Of a stretch of DNA of 64,000 nucleotides, positions 28,204 to 40,238 are shown one piece after another (the first letter of the stretch is position 1; every line of letters starts with the position of its first letter). Source of the DNA: Fratercula arctica. Taxonomy: Eukaryota > Chordata > Aves > Charadriiformes > Alcidae. The stretch lies in the NCBI GenBank assembly GCA_947846985.1, contig CANTUZ010000006.1, forward strand, positions 46,977,207-47,041,206. Direction: 5' to 3'. The position numbers were made by a program, and so were the translations under genes. Under the pieces are notes generated by a model that was not told where the DNA came from, searched no databases, and was given only the letters and a program-made list of their open reading frames with translations.

Positions 28204-31200
28204 CACCACCAGGGCTGGGGCCAGGCTGCACAGAGGGAACCACAGGAGAGTTCCCTTGTGGCACCGGGCACGGTTTGCTGCTGGCAACGAAGGTGTTCAC
28301 CTCTGCCCCGTGGTTTGGCATTGTGCTTCCTGGCTGGAAGAAGAGCTAAGAAGTGAAGACATGTGGGTACTCCTTTCACAGCATAAAAAAACCCAGCTAG
28401 AATTTTGACTACTTCAGGACCAGGGTCCGTCATCCACTCCGTGCTCTAATTGTGTTAAAATTGTGCATCTCGGAGGCTGCCAGAGGCTCCATTTTCGTAT
28501 TACTTTGCTGGGCGCTCTCCCCATTTCTCCCAGTTGTGCTTTTGCTAAGTGCCTGCAAAACAAATTACAGCAAATATTCCCTCATCAGCACAATGCTTCT
28601 TAATTCACACTGCATTTTTGTTTGTACGTGTTAATGCATCCACCTAAATTGTGCTGACGGAGACCTTGAAGGGAGTCACAGAGGTGCAACAGTCACTAGG
28701 AGTTCTCATCTGCTGGGCGATCAACCATCTTCCATTCATCCTGGTCCCTCGGACTCAGGATCAAAGGAGAGAGGCACAACCATCTCTATCAGTGGTGAGC
28801 ACATAGGTTAGAGGAACAGATTTAATACAGTCTGGGTCTAGCAATGAAACCTGTGTGTGACTGTCCATGGAGTGCTGCTATATCCAGGGCGATAAGTGGG
28901 TATCACATAGACCTCTCCATGCCACTCTTTACCTTCCTGTGATGGAACCCAACCAGGCTTCAGAAGTTAATTCAGGGAAAGGGTTAGCCAATATAAGTTT
29001 GTTGTGATGTTTTAAATATCCCTACTATAAACAAAAGCTGTTGTTTAACTGCTTCCCAGAGCAAAGTCAAGGGGGTTTCTTGGTGCATCTTCCATGACTC
29101 CAGGCAGTTGGAAGCTCCAGGCATGGAGCTGGACATGATGGTGTTTGCTGGACACGGCTCCTCCTGGAGCTGGCACAGAGTGGCACACGGGCAAGGGGCC
29201 TCCGCTGGCGAGGTGGCAAACAGAGCTGGTGTGACCTGATAGCAGCTGCGTGGCTTTTTCAAGGTATTTAATTAGTCTGCCAAACACGACAACAAAACTC
29301 CTGTGCCTTATTCTGGATGTTTGAGGCTAGTGGACTGTCGGGATGCAGCCAGACTGGGACCAGCCTCTACGGGTCACAGTTCTTCCCATGCCTCCTCTTC
29401 ATCACCAGGACCCACCTTGTGAAGACTCCTGTGTCTGCTGGGTGCTTAAAACCTTAGGAAAAATATTAATTTCCAACCAGTGAGATAAATTGTCCAGGGA
29501 AATAGATACGGGAGGAAACCTCCCCGACTTATGTAAACATTTAACCAAAATTTAGGAGTTTCCAAGGAATGTTTTGATTTTGCTTCATCAATCAAGAAAT
29601 AGTCTGTCAACAATTCCCTCCAGCTCTTGGTTCTGGAGATCCATCGTTTGCTCCTGGGCTGTGCTAACACGCTTCTTCCCATAAATGTGATACTTTGGGG
29701 CAGCAATTTCTGCAGATGAGTTGGAGCATCCCATCAGCTTATTCTCAGCAAGGATTTTGCTCAGATCTAGACTACATCACTTGGGATGTAGCGTTACCAT
29801 ATCCCACCTCTTCTGTGTGGTTCTGGTTTTTAAAGGCTTGGCATAAAGTAATTGTGGTTCTGTCTGTGTCAGTCTGGGCTGTCACAGTTAATAGACCAAC
29901 ATCCCATGGTGTGGATGTCAATTTGCGTCCTTGCTCTGCTTCTCACTTGCCTATTGTTTTCATTCGATTGTTATTTTTGCATCTGCAGTGAATCAAAGTG
30001 GGATCTCATTAATAGTAGGGTCTTGAAGCATTTTAGCGTCGATATCTGCAGTTGCAGGTGAACACGCCATGGGAAACACGGGCATCTTTCTGTGCTCATT
30101 GGCAAGACATTGTCAGACCCGTGCGCTTTCCCACCGACACGTAGGAACTGAAAAAGGAGAGAAATTTGCATATAGGTTGATGAAGCCTTGTTTTTTTTCA
30201 GTACTGACCACAGCAGTGGCCCAATCCACCAGTTACCTGAGAATAACCAATTTAATTGTAATTACACCTGACCAGTGCAGAGAGCTTCCTGGTGCATGTG
30301 TTGTTATTATGAATTTTGTTTTTATTGTTGGCCAAACCTCTGCTCTTTGTGGTTTCATTTTGCTGGGCTGATTTTGGATTGTTCCTGCATGTTTCCAGCC
30401 CACCTTGTGCTTTTGTATATTTGATGGCAGAAGATGAGAGCAATTGCGCTCTGCTGGACCCAAGTGTCGCAGTCAGTGTTTCATCCCTGTCAGTGTCCCT
30501 GTGTGACCTGAGATGACATTTTGGTGCAGCTGAGTAGCAACATGAGTGAGAACAAGGTGTCCTGGACATTGGCCGCTGGTGAGGACAAGCCTGGACCATT
30601 GGCCCATGGTGGCTGCTGCCCATCCAGGCTGGACCTGGGCGATTGGGTCATCTCCTGCCTGCAGTGGGGTGTCCTGGGCAGGACATGGCTGCAGCTATTT
30701 AGAACAAAATGTGATCTTTCCCCCTTGATCTTCCCTCCGTGCAGCAGAGATGGCGTTTGCTGCTGCGTTTTACATCGTGGAAGCGAGCTCTCCTGTTATC
30801 ACAGCCTGACATGAGCGATGGATCAGATAAACCCCGGGGAAGGTTTATGAAAAATGAGTGCAGCGTTGCTCAGCCTCTGCTTCCAGGTTCAGATAAACAC
30901 TCGTGCAGTGAATTTCAAATAAAAAGATAAATCACGGAGCTGAACCAAATATTGGGGTAAATAATGAATTAACAGTCCTTGTTGCCTCGTACGGATTGCC
31001 CGCTGTAACTCTCCAAGTGCATTGCTTTGATGTTATTCGCTCAAGCATTTCAGCAACTAACTCTTGCTCCACAGGTTGTTTGCGACCGGTTTGCCATTAG
31101 CTTGCTCGGTTTGCAGGTCAGGCCAATGGGCAAACGGGGGGGGGGACCTTAAATGCACCCCATATTCACTCATCCCTCTGTCAGGCCCATCCTAGATCAG

Positions 31201-32100
31201 CACTTAAACTGCAAAAACTCTCATATCTTCCCTCTTTCCCCAGGGCAGGGTAATGATTCCAGCTGTACCTGCCCTGGAGGACTCAGTTTTTGAGCTCATA
31301 TCCGTAAGTTCCATTTGCAAAACTATCCTGGGGGGGCTGGCACACGAATGTCGTTTGTTTTAAAGGGAATTAGGCATCCCAGCTGCTCCTGGGGCTCAGC
31401 AAAACTCAGTATAACACACATAAATATTCTTATAATCATGACCTTTTTTACTTTGCTGCGTACAACACAAGAGACCCAACGGAATTAGGCAAGCGGCAGC
31501 AGTAATGTCTCCCCCCCACCAGGGCAGCCCTGCTAATGGCATCGCTTTGCCCCCCCAAAATGTGCTGGAGAAAAAACCAGGGGGTGTTTTTTGGCCTGTT
31601 TCTGATTTCATGGGCTTTACTGATTTTTTTTGATCATTGGGCTGATGTTAGAAACAGGCTCCTGCTAAAGATGAGCAGAAAAGTTGCAGGTTTATATCAC
31701 AAACTCTGCAGTTTTGCTCTCCCAACAGATAACTCCGCACCTGCGAAAACACCGGTCGCTTTGTGCCGTTTTATTGTGCTTGGGGGAGAGGAAAAGAGCC
31801 CTCCTGAGCTTTCCAGGGTGGGTTTGAAGGTCAGAAGTCAGTGAGAAAACGCAGATTTCCTCCGCCTGCTAACCTCCAAGTGCATACGGCTTGTCCCGGA
31901 GCCGAGGTGTGGTGCTCAGGGTTGCCACCAAATACACAATTGTACTTCTACAGCCGCAGTGTGTAATTACGGAGATACCTTGACGGTGTTTGGAGCCGTG
32001 CAGTGTCCCGGTGCTCATAGTGAGCTCGAACGTGGTGTTGCACTGTCTGCACCCTGGTGCCGTCCCCTCTGTCCTCTGAGAGGCACTTTCCCTGGGGATT

Positions 32101-32310
32101 ATACATATATACACTACGTATATAGTATTTACATATACACTATATATAGAGTATTTATATATAAACTACATCTATACATATTTTATTTATATTTTATCTA
32201 TATATTTTATGTATACATTATCTATATTTTTATATATGGTATACATTATTATTATAAATAATAACTATTGTATTTAATAATTATATACAAAATATATATG
32301 GTTTTGATAT
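32101..32310. repeat. AT-rich low-complexity block
   Basis: About 200 bp made almost entirely of A and T with many TATATA, TATTTA and ATACAT words and no clean repeat unit. It has several short palindromes. No gene is attached to it. Confidence 0.85.
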
Positions 32311-32736
32311 AGCTGTGCCATGGTGATGTGGGCTGTGCCCAGCTGCGGGCTCTGCGCTTGAGCTTGGATTGGTCCTGTGCAAATATTAATTAAGGTTTTT
32401 TTTCCCTCCAAAGAGCCAAGTGGGCTGCAGCGGGGGAGGTGGGGGTTGGAACTGGGCAAACAGCCCCATTTTGGGCCTGAATTGGGGCACTCCTTTTAAT
32501 GCCCCTTTAATGGATGGATGTGCTTTTGCCTATGGAGGAGGAGCAGAGGGGCGCAGTGGGAGCCAGCAGCGCTCGGGCAGATAACGCTCCTCCCTGCTCA
32601 TCCCTCCTGCCCCAGGAGAGCAGCGCTGAGCTCGGCCTCAGAACCTGCCTGCTTTATTTGGCACCATCTTCCGCTGGGTTCACAGATATACTGCCTTTGT
32701 GTAACTGCAAGCCTGGCAATAACTGGTGTTTGGAGG

Positions 32737-32753
32737 AAAAAAAAAAAAAAAAA
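32737..32753 (+). repeat. poly(A) tract
   Basis: A run of 17 A in intergenic DNA; nothing recognisable upstream of it. Confidence 0.75.
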
Positions 32754-34911
32754 GAACAAATTTATTAGGAAAAGAGTCTAGCAAGGGTTATTGAACACAC
32801 AGATAACAGCTCTGGAAAGTCCCTAACCACAAGCTGCTGCAATCTGCTGGGTACGGTTGATGCTGCCTCCTGTTCCTGAGCCCCGCTGAAGGGAAAGCAC
32901 CGGTGTCCAGGACCTTTGGTCAGCCCCACTACAGCTTTTCCCGTGTATTTAGCTTAAAACTTCAGCCCTTGGCATCACACGGTTTCCTGAGACTTTAATT
33001 TTAAAAGCAAATTAATTTCCAACTCTCCTGCCAAGATGAGTTGGGAAATACTGCTCCTTAAAGTGCAGAAGAGCAAAAAAGTTATTATTCAACATCATGG
33101 TTTTTAAGCCCATACTGCAAATGTTGGTGCCCATCTATGTTTCTCGTCCACTTTGCTGCTGCAGCGCTGCTGGCGAAGACCTCTTGGCACGGAGCTGTAA
33201 CCTGTCAGCTGTGTCAGCCAGGTCTGGCAGGAAACACTGGGGCAATTTAAATTTAATAGCAAATCTGGCGTAATGAGGGGGCTCCGGTGTTTAGTTTTCA
33301 TTAGTATTTTTCAGCTCCAATATAGTTTCTCACGGAAACAGCCATATATCACGGCACACCCATCACCTCCAGAGAGTTAATGCCTCCTGGGATGCTCTAC
33401 AGAGCATCGCCAGTCCGGCATTCCTGAGGCTGTCCGGAGAAAAGAAGACTTGATGCCTGCTTCCAGCGTATACCCATCTGTCCCAAAACCTGCACGGGGA
33501 GGAAAACACGGGTCCCTGGAACGTGTGGTGGGTGCTGCACAGCCACGAGAGACAGCACGACCCTCCTGTTTTGGGCTTTGCATTGATCACCCCAGCGGAT
33601 CTGCCCTTTGCTGACCACCCACAGCTCCTACCAGCCCCATGCCATGCCCCACCGATGCCGGGTGCCATGGGGAGGGTCTTTCACCCCCTCCCCATCCCAG
33701 GGATCTCAGTATCCCAGGCTGGGGCAGGAGAAAGAGCCCTGAAGTGGCTGCTGGGGGGAAGCCTGCTGTGTCAGCAAAAACTACCCCTATCGCAGGGCCG
33801 TTATCTTCCAACAGTGTAAATATTTGCTAAATGAGCTGGAAGGAGGAGGACTGACAGCTTTCCAGTTTTGCTGGAAAATGTTACTGAGTTGGGAACAGGG
33901 ATAACTGAGCATCCCCTTATCTGTCCTGGCCGAGGAGCAGGGGGCAGCTGGGAGCTCCTATGGCAGCAGTGCTGCACCCAGAAGCATCTTCCCTTCTGCG
34001 TTACTCTCAAGCATTTTAGTTATTTACTTTCAATTCTGCTGTTTGTGTGCCTTGCTGTATTTATTAAGCGCTGTCTTTCTTCTCCCTGCTCCATGTGCCA
34101 GTGATTAAGAAGATGCTGGTGCCTTTGTTGGCTTTGGCCCCCTGAGACCAGGCTCAGAGCATCCCGTCAGCGTGCGGGGCACATCGGTGCCGCTGTGGGG
34201 GCAACGGGTTGCTGGAAAAAATGCCCGATGTCCCACCTTCCCATTTAAAATGCCTACAAAAATGTAAACCTGATGGCAAGAACATTGCAACAAAACTGAG
34301 CCTTAAATCATGGTTAATATTCGCTGTTTGTGGGGATGGGGTGTTTGAACTGTCTTGCCAAGTTAAACGTCTTAATAAAAAAAGATCTGTTAATAGAATA
34401 TTAAAGCGTTTCTCTCTTAATTGCTCATTGAAATCCAGCATAGATGGACAGCAATGGAAAAAGATCTTTCCCAGGTGGTGGCTCTTTGTTACTTTGTGAG
34501 TTTATTAGTCCCCAAGAGCAAAGGGATTCAGGTACAAAAAGCTGCTGAGGGCGGTTTTCAGGCCCGGAGGGGTCATGGAAACCCCCCCCACCACTCAACC
34601 CCTCCGCGAGGGCTTCCTGGGATCCTGCTTGAAGGGACTTGGGGCATGTTTTAGCCACTTGGCCCAGTTATCCCCGGGCCACTCCTCCCACCTACGGTTT
34701 GTGCTCTGCAACAGCATTTCTCCCGAGCAGCAGCTTTAGCATGAATTAGGGCTCAAATAGCAGCCGCAGCGCCAAGGCAAGCCGAAAAGTGGTTTCATGC
34801 CAGCATCCTGCCAAAAAAATCTACGTGCCACGGGAATTCAGCTATTCCTCTGTCTGTGGGACAGCTGGGCAGCGATCCGGAGCCTAGCAGCAGGACGTGC
34901 CTGGTGGATTT

Positions 34912-35557
34912 GAGCCAGCGATGTGGGCTCGCAGCCCAGAAAGCCCACCGCATCCTGGGCTGCATCCCCAGCAGCGTGGTCAGAGGACGAGGCGGGGGGG
35001 GGATTCTGCCCCTCTGCTCCGCTCTGGTGAGACCCCCCCTTGCAGCGCTGCCTCCAGCTCTGGGGCACCAACAGCAGAAGGACACGGAGCTGTTGGAGCG
35101 GGGCCAGAGGAGGCCACGAAGATGCTGGGAGGGCTGGAGCCCCTCTGCTGTGGGGACAGGCTGAGAGAGCTGGGGGGGGGGTTCAGCCTGGAGAAGAGAA
35201 GGCTCCGGGGAGATCTTAGAGCCCCTTCCAGTACCTAGAGGGGGCCTACAGGAGAGATGAGGACAAACTTTTTAGCAGGGCCTGTTGCAACAGGACAAGG
35301 GGCGATGGCTTTAAACTAAAAGAGGGAAGACTTAGACTAGATATAAGGAAGATATTTTTTACAATGACGGTGGTGAAACCCTGGCACAGGCTGTCCAGAG
35401 AGGTGGTAGATGCCCCATCCCTTGATACATTCAAGATCAGGCTGGACGGGGCTCTGAGCAACCTGATCTAGTTGAAGATGTCTCTGCCCATGGCAGGGGG
35501 CTTGGACTAGATGGCCTTTAAAGGTCCCTTCCAACCCAAACCATTCTATGATTCTGA
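34912..35557 (+). repeat. CR1 LINE fragment, longest copy, with RT C-terminus remnant
   Basis: About 650 bp. It begins in the reverse-transcriptase coding part (GAGCCAGCGATGTGGGCTCG, CAGCCCAGAAAGCCCACCGC), continues through the same internal blocks as the 15.5 kb copy (EEATKMLGGLEPL and LRELGG can still be read) and ends in CCATTCTATGATTCT. Several frameshifts are present, and a G tract interrupts it near 34,995. + orientation. Confidence 0.93.
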
Positions 35558-38500
35558 TGCTGAAGTAGGGTGGTGCTTACACGGGATTGGGCTCATGACA
35601 GGACACTTCACCTGACATAGCTATTAAACTCCATGGGACAAAGACTCTACTTTCAGTATCAAACACATCCATATAAAACAAACCATGTTTTATTGCCCTA
35701 AATGGGAATTTAGTCTCACATGGGCTGTGAGAGTTAATAACGACAGTGGGAAGGTGGAAAAGGCCTTCACAGGCAATGGATGCCCACCTCGCTGCCTGCC
35801 TTCCTGCCGCCATGGGCAGGGCACCTGCCTGGGTATTGCCAAGAAAACCAGTCACTTCCGTGCGGTCCCAGCACTTTTCAAACTAGTATTTGCGTGCTGC
35901 TGTGAGGGCTGCCGGGCAGGGCAATGGGGCTGGTCGGGGATCCAGGGCACCAGGATGGGGCAAGGTGGAAACCCAATGGGGCATCACGACACGGGCAGGG
36001 TGAGGAGGCGTTGGATCCCTTCTGATCTGCCCGATATGAAGTCTTCATTTATTTATTTTTTTTGTCTTTAAAAAGAAACAAAAATTGTTCTTTATTTTTG
36101 TCTGGTTTTGGTGTGATCAGATCACTCCCACCACTGGAGCTCATTTCCTGCTGTTGGGTACATGGAAGCTATTATTATTTATTTTTCCATGGGCCTTTCT
36201 GTTTCTAATGACTTTGTGCTGATGTTATGTGAATACGTTGAGTCTGTGCCTCCTTTAATACCTGCCACATGCTGGGTCTATTGTAGGCGTTAGCACCCCG
36301 ACACATTTTTCAGATATTTCCTGCTATTATTTACCTCTTTATTTCTGTTCTTACTGCTTTTGGGTATATGATAAAGCTGTTTTCTGATGGGGCTATGGGC
36401 CAGAAGGGCAAACGGACAGAAAGCATAGGGATACATAACTTTTGCTAGTGGTGGTTAGGATTGGTGAAATCCTGTGGGGTTTGTTGGTTTTGGGTTTGTT
36501 TTTGGTTTTGTTTTTATTTTTTCTGTGGTTTGTTTTTTTTTTTAATGGAAGTCAGTGAGAGTTTTGCTGCCGTAGAGGCGATAAAAGACTGATGGTGCAG
36601 AAATATAATATCTCTATATGTTCACACATCAATAGGTGATGTGGTGCTGCTACTGCTGCTCTGGCAACAGCTGCGTAGCTCTTGCGCTTATAAATCTGTT
36701 TGGGTTTTGTTTTTTTTTTTTTAATTTGCCAGACATTGAAATTTTCCATGTGTGGGAGGTCTCTCATAAACTGATTTTATGTGGAAGAGAGCAGCAAAAA
36801 CATTTTTTCAGAAATGCAGGGGAGAAACATTTATTGGAAAATGAAAGGGGGGAGAAAAAAAAAAAATGTGTATATATGTATAAAATTTGGGGCTATATTA
36901 AAGCCTTGTAAGAAATATGGTGCTGTTGCCCTCCTGAGCCCCAGGCTCAGAGGCGCTGGCCCATCTGCTGTCCTACCAGTGCAATTGGTGCTTCACAAAG
37001 AGTATTCCTCTTTCCAAATTAAACTTCTGGCTTCGTGAACCGGGGTGGGGGGGTCTCGGCGAGGTGGAGGTGAAGCATTCGCTCCTGCTGGATTTTGTGC
37101 TTATCCCTTCTGGAAATCCTAAAGCATCGTCAGAGACCTGAGCTCGTTACTGAGGAGCCGCGAGGACCGGATTTGGCAGCAGCCCTGGTCACCTGCGAGG
37201 TTTTCGTGCTGTGGGCGCGTTATTTTTCCCAGCATCTTCACGGTCCGGCTGACGCAGGAGCGCGTCTCTGCAGCTCCGAGGAGAGACCGTCCCTCCCTCG
37301 AGCTGGGCTTTTCTGGGCTCCTGGCCAGCACTAAATATGGAAAATTCCGACAGTCAATCCTGTCCATTTTCAAGCTGTTCGGGATCTTTTAACTTTCAAA
37401 ACAAAGAGGAACGAAACTGGTTATTTTACAACAGAATCTAACCGGAAAAAAAAACGCAATTGAAGGTACCTGGCAGCTCCCGGCGCAGCAGAGCTGCCAT
37501 CCCAGTGAGTTAGACCCCGCCAAAGATCAGAGAAATGCTGATCTGTGGCTTTTTAAAAAGCTCGCTTTGATTAAAATCTGGATAACGTGTATTAATTCCC
37601 TTATGTGAACAATAACAGGCTCCATTTCCTGCCTGCCGCCTGCCTTACACCTGGCCTCTTCAGCTGTGAAATACACGAAATTAGGAAAGAACCACCATTT
37701 TTCTGAAGCTTTGTCTGAGATTGGCTTCTCATCTGTGTACTCTGGCTATTTTGCTCCACGAAACTTTAATAATCAACAGTCGTACTGTAACAACGACCCC
37801 ATTTAAATTTAAACCTCCTCTGCTATCCAATGAGGAAGGAAGATTTTCCTGTATGTACTGAGCACTCTAGACCTGCACTTATTATTGTTATCAGAAACTT
37901 GGGATTTTATTTTTTTACAAAGTTTACCACGTTTTTCGAGCATCGGGGAAAGGAATTCCTAGACTCCGTCCTCACCGCCGTGAAGCTCAGTGAGTAATAC
38001 AACTCACGCGAGCAGTCTGGCAGTTTTCCTCCAAACCCAGCCATGCAATAAGTTGCTTTGCTTGAAATCCCAGGCCTTGTTTTCCTGTCTTTTGACTAAT
38101 GACAATCTGTATCTGCCAGGCTACCATGTAGCTGCCAGGCTGCTTTAAAAGGAAGGATAACAAGGCAGCAGGATCCTATTAGCTCTGATTGTGTTTGTGC
38201 TTGTTCCGTTTAATCAGACCGGCTCTGTTGTGTCAGTCCAGGGTAAAGGATGTATTGCCACATAAAAGCCCAACTCTGAAAAAACAGGTGGGGATGTATT
38301 TTGAAACAGTCATGCCCTTCGCTTCACTGAGTGCAGTGAAGTAAACAGGCCAGAGGTTTTCTATTTGCAGCTTTGAAAAACAACGTTGCTTGTTCAATGC
38401 AGTATTAACTACCAATACTGTTAACTACTTTAAGAAAGCACTAGCAACCTTTTGGATTTCCAGAAAAGGAAGAATCCAGCCACCTTTAATCGTTGCTTCA

Positions 38501-39987
38501 AAACTGCCTGATTTTTCTGAAATCGGAAGTTCCAAGGCAGCACTCCGGCATTATCCAGTGCTCCAGGTCAGGAGCAGGACCTCAGGTGTTTTATTTCCAC
38601 TGAAGCATATAAAGCTCAACACACATGAGCTAGGAAATAATCCCTAGCCTTGCAGCCAGTTACCTGCGCTGCTCCTTCCTTTTGCTGGCTCTGAAAGAGC
38701 AAAATGAAACAAATCAACAAGGCAGAGACGACACAAGTAGCTGTTCTCCCACTGCCGCTTCCTCCCATCTCCCTGGGCCGCTTCAGGAACAGCTGCGCGG
38801 GCAAACCGCAAAGTGACAAATGGGACCCCAAGGCTGCCGACAAGGTTCATCTCCCCTTCTGTGCTCGTCATTTAGATTTAGGCAGCGCAAGTGGGCGTCA
38901 CTCGACTGTTAATGCATTGCTTTGTGTTTGGCAACTCTCTTAATAGCCTGTCTCAGAGGTTTGCTAGCAAAAACAATGCTGAAATAATAATAAAAAAATT
39001 CATCAGGAAATTAAACAATTTAGCAGGCACACTTCAGCCTGAACTAGCAGATGTGTTCAAGCACAAAGTTCAGTATCAAAGCCTACATGTATCCCTGTTT
39101 TATGATATTAAACAAATATGGCATTACTAATTCCAGAGCTCAACATCACACTGGAACCTGTGAGCAAATACTCTAATTAATCACATGCAGAGTACGCTAC
39201 CAGCTTGACAGAATATGGTACTGAGATGCACATGCATGCAACAGGTACCGCAACTGCAGGCTCGCAAGTACCACTTTTTCATAGTGAAAACTAACCAAAT
39301 TTCTCGATATTGCATGAGCAAATGAACATTTGTAAGACCTGGAGTGATTTGTGTTTCCATGTGTTTCACTTGCACTAAAGAAATACTTGTATTAAAGAAA
39401 TAATCCCAGAAGTCAAATACAAGAACCATAAAATCCACCATCATGAAAGTACAGACATCTGTATGGATTTCATGGGATTCAGTCACTGTCAACATTAAAG
39501 CACATCTCACCGCTTCCTTTGAAGTGTTTTAGCTCAATGCTGGTAATGAGATTTGTCTCTGCCTCCTTACGCATCAATCTAATATAAACCTGGATGACAA
39601 ATCTTTTGTTATACTCCAGTTTGACTTGTGGTTATACACAGGAATACCACAACTAATTAAAGATTTATACGCCTGTTTTTAAACTAAAATAAAAGTATAC
39701 TGTTATTAAATATTGTATCATTAGCTCCACATAAACTAGCAGAAGGGGATGGTGCTTTTAGTCACAAAAAGCTCTAGCATTATTTGTACCAATATGATTA
39801 AACACTGATGTAACCGTCTTACATTTGTATGGGGCGAAAGGCTGAGTTCTTTTCTACTTGGACTTTCACCGATGCCATGTGGAACAGCTCAGATTTCGAG
39901 CAATGGAAGGAAAACTGCAAATCAAATGATTCTCTGAGATGGTTTTTCATCAGAATTTAAGAAAAAGTCTAGAAAACTAACCACGCT
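35558..39987. other. intergenic DNA left of RPL22L1
   Basis: Contains a T/G-rich stretch (36,480-36,545), the CpG island at 37.0-37.3 kb and then about 2.5 kb of AT-rich, repeat-free unique sequence (37.4-39.9 kb). No coding exon was recognised. The repeat-free part is the best place in this region to look for conserved non-coding elements. Confidence 0.6.
37030..37312. promoter_or_regulatory. intergenic CpG island
   Basis: I counted about 22 CpG in roughly 290 bp at moderate GC content, near the density expected without CpG loss, while the DNA around it is CpG-poor. No coding exon or core promoter motif could be assigned. It lies about 2.7 kb past the 3' end of RPL22L1 and could be the promoter of a non-coding RNA or of a gene to the left. 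Confidence 0.5.
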
Positions 39988-40093
39988 CTGTCAAACAGGG
40001 TACAAAATCTTTATTCACCAATAAGTTAAGTGTTCTTATAAATAGATGTTCCAGTCTTTTGTACACTGTATTGAGTATAAAGTTAAGCTTCAG
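39988..40093 (-). other. RPL22L1: RPL22L1 3' UTR and poly(A) signal
   Basis: The only canonical AATAAA noted close downstream of the RPL22L1 stop is at 40015-40010 (minus strand), about 80 nt after the TAA. Cleavage would be expected 10-30 nt further, near 39,985-40,000, giving a short 3' UTR as usual for ribosomal protein mRNAs. The left end is an estimate. Confidence 0.65.
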
Positions 40094-40238
40094 TTATTCC
40101 TCAGACTCTGATCCTTCTTCATCCTGGCTGATTTGGAAGTAGCGTAGTTCGTACGTCTCCTTGTCAGACGCAACGACACGAAGCCAGTCACGCAGATTGT
40201 TCTTCTTGAGGTACTTCTTCGTGAGGTATTTTAGGTAC
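40094..40238 (-). CDS. RPL22L1: RPL22L1 coding exon 4 (C-terminus and stop)
   Basis: Acceptor TTTAAG ends at 40239. The first base completes Arg of KRYLKYL. The exon then runs through [20 protein letters not shown] and [18 protein letters not shown] to TAA at 40096-40094. The acidic C-terminal tail is typical of the eL22 family. Confidence 0.97.

Larger units (their letters stand above)
16124..34911. other. gene-free intergenic DNA
   Basis: Almost 19 kb with one CR1 3' end, the poly(G) tract and the AT-rich block. ORFs of 130-190 codons near 25.6-28.4 kb lie in locally GC-rich DNA, overlap on both strands and contain no recognisable domain, so I treat them as chance. Confidence 0.7.

Noticed and set aside
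38322..38341. 8-bp perfect inverted repeat CTTCACTG/CAGTGAAG with a 4-base loop
   Set aside because: Several such short hairpins are expected by chance in 64 kb, and no other signal is attached.
1..39987. coding exons of SLC7A14, the expected left neighbour by human gene order
   Set aside because: None of the characteristic transporter segments appears in any frame; the gene, if present, lies further left or contributes only non-coding exons here.
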